5,536 bases of DNA from assembly GCA_014859755.1 (NCBI GenBank), contig JACUTO010000105.1, forward strand, positions 1 through 5,536, given 5' to 3'. The DNA is from Candidatus Bathyarchaeota archaeon (lineage in GTDB: Archaea; Thermoproteota; Bathyarchaeia; Bathyarchaeales; Bathyarchaeaceae). The position numbers and the translations under genes were made by a program. Shown in pieces: positions 1 to 4,219 of this stretch. The stretch's first letter is position 1. Every line of letters begins with the position of its first letter. Below the pieces are notes generated by a model. It was given only the letters and a program-made list of their open reading frames with translations. It was not told the origin of the DNA and ran no database searches.

Positions 1-51
1 GGTTGAAAGTAACAGAAAAAGAGTGGAGACAACCATTATCATCCTTTTCAC
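1..51 (-). CDS. N-terminal fragment of a possible secreted or membrane protein, cut by the left edge
   Basis: Reading leftward from a GTG at 51, 17 codons are open to the edge and translate to VKRMIMVVSTLFLLLST. A short basic start followed by an uninterrupted hydrophobic run is typical of a signal peptide or first membrane helix. An AAGGAG sequence (complement of 63-68) lies 11 bases before the GTG, slightly far but usable, and a weak AT-rich box (106-115) is placed plausibly for a TATA element. An ATG at codon 4 is an alternative start. The mature protein is outside the window, so no function can be given. Seventeen codons can be open by chance, and two plus-strand frames are also open here, so this is only a moderate call. 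Confidence 0.4.
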   Translation of the reverse strand, partial: MKRMIMVVSTLFLLLST

Positions 52-277
52 GGTTTCTATCGCTCCTTCATGCAACTTACCTAACGATGTTCATGCAAGA
101 TTACCAATAATAACATTCCCTCACCGAACTTTGGTTTAACTGAGCAGTGTCAGCGTGGTCAAACGTTTATGATTATTTTACATAGCACAGTCAAGAATAG
201 TCTAGCGATTTCCTAACGTAGCCTTACAAGCCATGAACTCTAAAGACCGAGGAGAAGCGCGACGTCACAACGTGAAA

Positions 278-1729
278 CTATTCTACGTGTACCCTGAACA
301 AATCTATGTCCATCGCCATCTCTCTGGTGCACTTCAAGAATTCCCTAACCGCCCGTTCCACATCCCTCGACTGCGTTATGTACCTTCCAACAATAATGAT
401 GTCGGCTCCATTTGCCAAAGCTTCAGGCGCTGTCTCAGGAGTTATGCCACCGGCAACAGCCACCAAAAACCTTTCACGCTGGAAGATTTGCCGCATTTCC
501 TTAATGAGGCCCCAACGAGTTTTGCCAGTTCTTTCCTCTACGTCTATGGCGCGATGCAAAATCACGATGTCGGGGAAAATTTTGAGGGCCTGAAGCTTCT
601 TAAGAGGGTCTTCAACGTTCATCATGTCCACCACAGCGTAAATTCCAAGCCTCTTAGCCTCGTAAATGAACTTGTCAATTGTTTCCGGGGCTGCTAACCC
701 TGCAACCACAACGGCATCCGCGGTTTCCTCAAACGCTAGGTCAACCTCAACTTTTCCAACATCCAAGGTTTTCAGATCAGCGACGATAAATGTCTCTTTG
801 GCCACTTCCCTTAGATCACGAATCACCTTCACACCATATTTCTTCAGCAAGGGTGTGCCGACTTCCAAAATGATTCTGTCGCTTTCCGGCAGTTCGCTTA
901 TGATTTTCTTTGTCCTTTCCACACTCGGAATGTCAAGGGCTATTTGTAGGTAGGGAGGTCTCCACAGTCGGGGCACTTTGAAGCCCATTATCGGATGTTT
1001 CGCCCTGTCTTTGTCGTACATGATTTTCTTCAGCGGCGGATACTTGTCTAGAGCCCTTCTCAAGGCCAATTTGGTGGCTCCATAGTTATACTGGTAAATC
1101 CTCCGATAGTCCTTTGCCTCCGGATGCACAAAAACGCTACATATAATCAACCAGTCGTCAAGTTTATCCTCCGGAATAACTCCCTCTTCCACAGCGTCAG
1201 CAACTGCTTTGGCCACAGCCGCCTGGGCAGGACCAAAAATCTTCCCTGCCTGTTCCATATTCTTCACGGTAACCTTGGGAACTAGAAGAGTGTGGGGCTT
1301 GGGTGGAAGGTTTGGCCTAATAACGGCGAGAAGGGGAGTGTGACCGGCAGACAATGTCGACAATCCGCTGGCGAAAGCTTCTCCCACAGGACCCGCTTTG
1401 TCTCCAATTATTAAGTCTATGTGGGCAACTTCGGACCCCTCACCCATCAAGGCCTCGCCTATTAGGTAGGCAAATTCTTCACGCTTTTTCACAGCTTCCA
1501 CGGATAATTCCCTCTCACCTACATCCGCAAATTCGACACCGAATTCCCTCATCCACTGATAAAGCGTATCACGATGTATCCCCAAAATCTCAGCTGTGCC
1601 CTTAATTGTCGGTTTTGTCGACCTACTTCCCCGAGTCTTCCTAAACTCTCTTTCCTTATTCTTCGCCTTTGCAAGCAATTTGATGAGTGTTTCTCTAGTT
1701 TCCGGCTTTCTACTGTTGTATTCCGGCAC
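278..1729 (-). CDS. fae-hps: HTH-Fae-Hps fusion: formaldehyde-activating enzyme / 3-hexulose-6-phosphate synthase with N-terminal Fis-type helix-turn-helix
   Basis: A 483-residue, three-part protein (numbered from GTG 1729). Residues about 12-65 resemble a Fis/NtrC-type HTH ([14 protein letters not shown] at 46-59). Residues about 83-252 are Fae, which condenses formaldehyde with tetrahydromethanopterin to methylene-H4MPT. The catalytic His is His103 in [12 protein letters not shown], followed by [18 protein letters not shown] and the [15 protein letters not shown] segment. Residues about 253-483 are Hps, an OMP-decarboxylase-fold aldolase for ribulose 5-phosphate plus formaldehyde: first-strand Asp266, DxKxxD at 318-323, HRAID from 392, GGI at 427-429 and the phosphate-binding GADIIIVGR at 441-449. 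In archaea the Hps half usually releases formaldehyde and Fae captures it. Start choice: the GTG at 1729 has the SD-like GAGAGTGAT at 1733-1741 and a TATA box at 1765-1771. A GTG at 1813 would add 28 residues but has no nearby ribosome binding site and would put the TATA box inside the gene. Standalone Fae-Hps is about 400 residues, so the extra roughly 75 are the HTH part. Confidence 0.93.
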   Translation of the reverse strand: MPEYNSRKPETRETLIKLLAKAKNKEREFRKTRGSRSTKPTIKGTAEILGIHRDTLYQWMREFGVEFADVGERELSVEAVKKREEFAYLIGEALMGEGSEVAHIDLIIGDKAGPVGEAFASGLSTLSAGHTPLLAVIRPNLPPKPHTLLVPKVTVKNMEQAGKIFGPAQAAVAKAVADAVEEGVIPEDKLDDWLIICSVFVHPEAKDYRRIYQYNYGATKLALRRALDKYPPLKKIMYDKDRAKHPIMGFKVPRLWRPPYLQIALDIPSVERTKKIISELPESDRIILEVGTPLLKKYGVKVIRDLREVAKETFIVADLKTLDVGKVEVDLAFEETADAVVVAGLAAPETIDKFIYEAKRLGIYAVVDMMNVEDPLKKLQALKIFPDIVILHRAIDVEERTGKTRWGLIKEMRQIFQRERFLVAVAGGITPETAPEALANGADIIIVGRYITQSRDVERAVREFLKCTREMAMDIDLFRVHVE

Positions 1730-1732
1730 AAT

Positions 1733-1741
1733 ATCACTCTC
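1733..1741 (-). promoter_or_regulatory. Ribosome binding site that decides the fae-hps start
   Basis: On the minus strand GAGAGTGAT ends three bases before the GTG at 1729. It aligns with the archaeal anti-SD target GGAGGTGATC with only small differences and places the purine-rich core about 7 bases from the start. No comparable sequence precedes the alternative GTG at 1813. Confidence 0.5.
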
Positions 1742-1764
1742 AATGAGAAGATTAACTGAACAGG

Positions 1765-1771
1765 TATAAAA
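1765..1771 (-). promoter_or_regulatory. TATA box of fae-hps
   Basis: The minus strand reads TACTTTTATACC, with TTTTATA at 1765-1771. Archaeal transcription normally starts about 25 bases downstream, here near 1743. That gives a leader of roughly 14 bases containing the SD-like sequence before the GTG at 1729. The fit between TATA, start site, SD and start codon supports the shorter protein. Confidence 0.55.
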
Positions 1772-1774
1772 GTA

Positions 1775-1781
1775 TGTCGGA
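1775..1781 (+). promoter_or_regulatory. TGTCGGA motif, copy 1 (next to the fae-hps TATA box)
   Basis: TGTCGGA on the plus strand, just upstream of the fae-hps TATA box in the sense of transcription, touching the position of the TFB-recognition element. A factor bound here would compete with the basal machinery, as expected of a repressor site. It is inverted relative to copies 2 and 3. The role as an operator is inference. Confidence 0.4.
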
Positions 1782-1804
1782 ATAAAGGGAGAAATCTTCA
1801 GCAG

Positions 1805-1812
1805 ATCCGACA
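1805..1812 (-). promoter_or_regulatory. TGTCGGA motif, copy 2
   Basis: The minus strand reads TGTCGGAT (plus-strand ATCCGACA). It is identical over 8 bases to copy 3 and shares 7 bases with copy 1 in inverted orientation. It lies about 35 bases upstream of the fae-hps TATA box. Confidence 0.4.
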
Positions 1813-1850
1813 CTTTTTCTGAAGTAAGCTCTTCTTCAAGTATGGATTTT

Positions 1851-1858
1851 ATCCGACA
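1851..1858 (-). promoter_or_regulatory. TGTCGGA motif, copy 3
   Basis: A second plus-strand ATCCGACA, exactly 46 bases from copy 2 in the same orientation. It is about 33 bases upstream of the udg TATA candidate as well as upstream of fae-hps, so it could serve either divergent promoter. Confidence 0.4.
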
Positions 1859-1890
1859 AACTTCAGATAGCCTTTCATCAGACAGTTAGA

Positions 1891-1897
1891 TTTTAAA
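1891..1897 (+). promoter_or_regulatory. TATA-like box of the uracil-DNA glycosylase gene
   Basis: TTTTAAA in an AT-rich context, about 50 bases before the ATG at 1948. Transcription would start near 1919-1920 and give a leader of under 30 bases. The match to the archaeal TATA consensus is fair, not perfect, and it is the best candidate upstream of this gene. Confidence 0.4.
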
Positions 1898-1947
1898 GAT
1901 GCAACGAAGAAAAGGACAGTGTTAACGCACAAGAATCTGGTCATTAT

Positions 1948-2535
1948 ATGCGTAAACGAGATCTTATGGAACCCCTTGCGGACGAAATTAGGATTTGCCG
2001 CAAGTGTGGATTATGGAGGCAACGCAAAAATGCTGTTCATGGAGAAGGAAACCTCGATGCTGCTGTAATGTTAATAGGCGAGGCGCCTGGTTACTGGGAA
2101 GACGTGAAGGGCCGACCCTTCGTGGGCGCGGCGGGCAAGATTCTCGATGAGATGCTGTTAAGAGCTGGGATTTCTCGAAACGACGTGTATATCACAAATG
2201 TTGTTAAGTGTAGGCCTCCAGAAAACCGTGACCCACTACCCAGCGAAATCGAAACATGCACGCCATACCTAGATCATCAAATAAAAATAGTCAAGCCAAA
2301 GTTCATTGTGACTCTTGGCAGACACGCTGCTTCTTATATCCTTGCTAAAGCGAGCATTGAAACCAAGGGCATCACGAAGATTCATGGGAGGATTTATGAG
2401 GCAGATCTTCTTGGTTTTGAAGTCTTTATAGTTCCTATGTATCATCCGGCAGCGGCTCTATACAACGCCAAGTATAGGGACGAACTCGACGAAGACTTCC
2501 AGCTTCTCAAACTTGAACTCGAAAGGCTTGGATGA
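1948..2535 (+). CDS. udg: Uracil-DNA glycosylase, family 4 (4Fe-4S type)
   Basis: Removes uracil (from cytosine deamination or misincorporation) from DNA, opening base-excision repair. The 195-residue length is normal for the thermophile/archaeal family 4 enzymes. The four iron-sulfur cysteines are all present: Cys17, Cys20, Cys88 and Cys104. Active-site motif 1 is GEAPG (44-48), followed by the conserved GRPFVGAAGKILDEML. TNVVKCRPPENRDP (83-96) forms the central strand and loop, and HPAAALY (166-172) is motif 2 with the His that contacts the uracil. The C-terminal end resembles archaeal members. The ATG at 1948 is used, but the ATG at 1966 (MEPLADEIRICRKC) is an equally good start, since the first cysteine would then be residue 11 and neither ATG has a clear SD. 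It is divergent from fae-hps across a 218-base control region and appears monocistronic. Confidence 0.95.
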   Translation: MRKRDLMEPLADEIRICRKCGLWRQRKNAVHGEGNLDAAVMLIGEAPGYWEDVKGRPFVGAAGKILDEMLLRAGISRNDVYITNVVKCRPPENRDPLPSEIETCTPYLDHQIKIVKPKFIVTLGRHAASYILAKASIETKGITKIHGRIYEADLLGFEVFIVPMYHPAAALYNAKYRDELDEDFQLLKLELERLG

Positions 2536-2650
2536 CTTTTACGGCTTGAAATATTCGCTGCGAAACGTTAATTGCCATAGCTAACAAGTTGCGCATGAAT
2601 GGATTGGAGATTCATAAACATTTTATTTGCAAAATATTTCACGACAGGTT

Positions 2651-2797
2651 ATGATCGATCGTAGGGTGTTGGTTCAGAATTTCAAACTCAAAGCCTTGCA
2701 ACTACGTTACAGAATAGATACGTGCGACAGCGAAGAACAGAGAACGAAAACTATCACACGGTATTGCCAGTTGGTGTATTTTTTGCTCAGCCTTTAA
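2651..2797 (+). CDS. Possible small protein of unknown function (48 residues)
   Basis: ATG to TAA with 48 codons, beginning MIDRRVLVQNFKLKALQLRY and ending in LVYFLLSL. The first half is basic and the last residues are hydrophobic. I recognise no family. There is no real Shine-Dalgarno sequence, but a TTTTATT box near 2621-2627 is about 26 bases upstream, which would put the transcript start at or beside the ATG, as in a leaderless archaeal mRNA. It fills most of the gap between udg and the convergent small gene at 2840-2989. A run of six T at 2779-2784 inside its end might instead be a late terminator for udg. A frame this short can be open by chance, so the call is weak. Confidence 0.3.
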   Translation: MIDRRVLVQNFKLKALQLRYRIDTCDSEEQRTKTITRYCQLVYFLLSL

Positions 2798-2839
2798 CTA
2801 GGCATTCGTAGGATCGAAGCACCCGCTGTCTGTGCTAAA

Positions 2840-2989
2840 TTATCGTTTAGATATACGTTCCTTTTCTTCGCGCTTTCGCTTTTCATCAACTGCGTTTCTT
2901 ATCCACTCTGAAGGGTTCGAAACATTTTTCAGATACTTCAGTTGATCCGTTCGCAGGCGCACTCCATAATGAAGCTTCTTTTCGCTCAT
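2840..2989 (-). CDS. Small ribbon-helix-helix-like DNA-binding protein (49 residues)
   Basis: ATG at 2989 (minus) to TAA at 2840. The order of elements fits a CopG/Arc-type ribbon-helix-helix fold: a short strand with alternating residues (LHYGVRLRT, 6-14), a first helix (DQLKYLKNV, 15-23), a turn, and a second helix opening with the hallmark PSEWIRNAV (26-34). A highly charged Lys/Arg/Glu tail follows. Such proteins dimerise, insert a two-stranded sheet into the major groove, and act as repressors or antitoxins. GGTGTG (complement of 2994-2999), four bases before the ATG, is SD-like. It lies 98 bases downstream of the DUF72 gene on the same strand and may have its own promoter (a CATAAA box near 3031-3036). 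No toxin partner is visible beside it. The target is unknown. Confidence 0.75.
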   Translation of the reverse strand: MSEKKLHYGVRLRTDQLKYLKNVSNPSEWIRNAVDEKRKREEKERISKR

Positions 2990-3023
2990 GTGACACACCG
3001 TTTAAATCAAGATTCAAAATAGG

Positions 3024-3029
3024 AAAAAA
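3024..3029 (-). terminator. Possible T-tract terminator after the DUF72 gene
   Basis: Six T in a row on the minus strand, about 60 bases past the DUF72 stop codon and ahead of the small ribbon-helix-helix gene. Archaeal termination relies on T tracts and does not need a hairpin. A single short tract is weak evidence. Confidence 0.25.
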
Positions 3030-3087
3030 CTTTATGAAGCCAAAATATTGATTGCTGATGCATCTTCAAATTCTTTCATGAGAATTA

Positions 3088-3984
3088 TCAGAGCTTGACT
3101 TCCCGCAATACTTCTTCAACGCTTCCATAGGCTTTGGAAGGTATATCCTTTAACAACTCGTTCAGTCTCACCTGCCTCCCTTCTTCCACCTCAACGAGCC
3201 TCCATCCCAATTTCGTCAAAAGCACGCTTTTGGTGGCTGGATACCTAGTTCCCTCCATCATCCTTTTCACCGACTCCAACCCAACCGCTCCAGTAATCCT
3301 TGGAAAACTTTTGTTTTCAACATAACGCATAAAACGAAGAGCATCGCCGAACATGGATAAATTGTTGAAAAACACGTAGACTTCTTTTCCTTTGGCCTCT
3401 AACGGCTTGACGAACTCATACAGTCTCCTCAGTTCCTCGTCAGCATATTGGTAGTAGTACATTCGTTCTCCGAGTCCGTGTAATCGAAAATAGACTATGT
3501 CACTTGTATAAGTTGGCGTCGCTTTGAAGGGATCCGTAACGTGTGGAACATCTAACTCTTGCAGCATTTTGGTGAGTTTTTCTCGCGTGGCAGGTTCATC
3601 CCAAGAGGGCCCGCGAGTTTCCCAAACAACGACCAAGCCTTCACGAGCGATCTTGTCAAAAAACTCATGTGCATCCTTCAGCTTGTCTGGTCTGAAAGAT
3701 CCCGGTGTTTGGATAAGCAGTATGCTTGCTTTTAGCGCCTTGCATATTTCCTTCATTTGTTCAAAGGCTTTGAGGCTTGGTTCTATCTTAAACTTGAACT
3801 TGTGACTGATGTCTTGATGCGTCTTCACGGTGAACTCGAAATTTTCTGGAGCCTTGTTTCTCCACCTTGAGACCGTTGCCATCTTTGGATAACGATAAAA
3901 CGTTGTATTCAGCTCGACTAGACAAAAATTTTCTTGATATTTTTTCATGGAAGTTGGATATCCACAGCATCCAACCTTGACCAT
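3088..3984 (-). CDS. DUF72 (YecE-like) protein with extra C-terminal DUF2795/DUF5789-like domain
   Basis: 298 residues. Residues about 2-222 are a DUF72 TIM-barrel domain: VGCCGYP (4-10), VELNTTFYRYP (23-33), FEFTVKTHQDISH (49-61), WETRGPSW (121-128), the YFRLHGLGERMYYY segment (165-178) and the last strand VYVFFNN (202-208). These are the usual family landmarks. The biochemical role of DUF72 is not established. Residues about 230-298 are extra. RYPATKSVLLTKLGW, then LNELLKDIPSKAYGSVEEVL, have the PATK...L..P...Y.S..EV pattern I associate with the small DUF2795/DUF5789 families; this assignment is from memory and moderate. The start ATG at 3984 has GAAGGG (3991-3996) six bases upstream, and the protein aligns with the family from its first strand. 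A TATA-like TTTAAA (4022-4027) fits a short leader. It is divergent from serine hydroxymethyltransferase. Confidence 0.9.
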   Translation of the reverse strand: MVKVGCCGYPTSMKKYQENFCLVELNTTFYRYPKMATVSRWRNKAPENFEFTVKTHQDISHKFKFKIEPSLKAFEQMKEICKALKASILLIQTPGSFRPDKLKDAHEFFDKIAREGLVVVWETRGPSWDEPATREKLTKMLQELDVPHVTDPFKATPTYTSDIVYFRLHGLGERMYYYQYADEELRRLYEFVKPLEAKGKEVYVFFNNLSMFGDALRFMRYVENKSFPRITGAVGLESVKRMMEGTRYPATKSVLLTKLGWRLVEVEEGRQVRLNELLKDIPSKAYGSVEEVLREVKL

Positions 3985-4019
3985 CCATGTCCCTTCGTTT
4001 ATGTTAGGCGCTGATCATT

Positions 4020-4029
4020 AGTTTAAACT
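4020..4029 (-). promoter_or_regulatory. TATA-like box of the DUF72 gene inside a 10-base palindrome
   Basis: AGTTTAAACT is a perfect palindrome whose TTTAAA core is about 40 bases from the ATG at 3984, the right place for a TATA box with a leader of roughly 12-15 bases. A second perfect palindrome, TAAAGCTTTA (4041-4050), lies 21 bases away centre to centre. Whether the pair is an operator is uncertain; AT-rich palindromes are common. Confidence 0.35.
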
Positions 4030-4143
4030 GAAATCATCATTAAAGCTTTACCTGAGAGGCGGCAAAGGCATTTTCAACTTTCATAGCCCGTCACTGAAGC
4101 CGTTTGAGTTAGATAAAACAATTGCTTGTTTCGAGTTAAACAA

Positions 4144-4151
4144 ATATAAAT
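4144..4151 (+). promoter_or_regulatory. TATA-like box of the serine hydroxymethyltransferase gene
   Basis: ATATAAAT preceded by A-rich sequence. Transcription would begin near 4172, leaving a leader of about 48 bases that contains the SD. A second candidate, CTATAAAA at 4179-4186, would place the start on top of the SD, so it is less likely to give an efficient message. Confidence 0.35.
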
Positions 4152-4205
4152 GAGCGGGTCAAGATAGGGTTCAAAAACCTATAAAACATCTGTGGCAAGG
4201 ATTTC

Positions 4206-4210
4206 GGAGG
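4206..4210 (+). promoter_or_regulatory. Strong ribosome binding site for glyA
   Basis: GGAGG with nine bases to the ATG at 4220. It is the clearest Shine-Dalgarno sequence in the window and fixes the start of the serine hydroxymethyltransferase gene. Confidence 0.75.
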
Positions 4211-4219
4211 AAAATAGCG

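Noticed and set aside
1..12. GGTTGAAAG at the left edge, which resembles the end of some CRISPR repeats
   Set aside because: Single copy, with no repeat-spacer periodicity in the following sequence.
2..139. Two short plus-strand frames open from the left edge (ending at 110 and 139)
   Set aside because: Could be the tail of a gene, but neither shows a recognisable motif. The minus-strand signal-peptide start with an SD explains the sequence better.
233..697. 154-codon plus-strand reading frame
   Set aside because: Lies entirely antisense to the Hps coding region, has no family resemblance, and the opposite strand carries all the conserved motifs.
1354..1759. Plus- and minus-strand frames overlapping the HTH-Fae region
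   Set aside because: Low-complexity, Ser/Pro-rich or Arg-rich translations typical of shadow frames of a real gene.
2790..2803. GCCTTTAACTAGGC hairpin between the two small genes
   Set aside because: Only a four-pair stem, with no T tract immediately after it on either strand.
3524..3988. Shadow frames over the DUF72 gene, including an ATG at 3988 out of frame by one base
   Set aside because: The translations lack domain features. The ATG at 3984 gives the family-like N-terminus VKVGCCGYP.
4004..4042. ATGATGA on the minus strand, considered as box C of a C/D guide RNA
   Set aside because: No CTGA box D follows at a suitable distance on that strand.
4048..4120. CCTGAGAGG and CGGC/GCCG segments upstream of glyA, considered as a riboswitch (TPP or glycine) or small RNA
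   Set aside because: Only CTGAGA matches the TPP signature; the other conserved blocks are missing, and no convincing set of paired stems was found. It also lies upstream of the likely glyA transcript start.
4165..4181. TAGGGTTCAAAAACCTA looks like a tRNA T-arm or a small inverted repeat
   Set aside because: The innermost stem pair is G/A instead of the conserved G-C, and there is no acceptor stem, D-arm or anticodon arm upstream, so it is not a tRNA. The imperfect repeat alone is too short to call.
3985..4219. Search for a small gene in the DUF72-glyA gap
   Set aside because: The longest ATG frames are 14 codons or fewer without ribosome binding sites; the region appears to be control DNA only.
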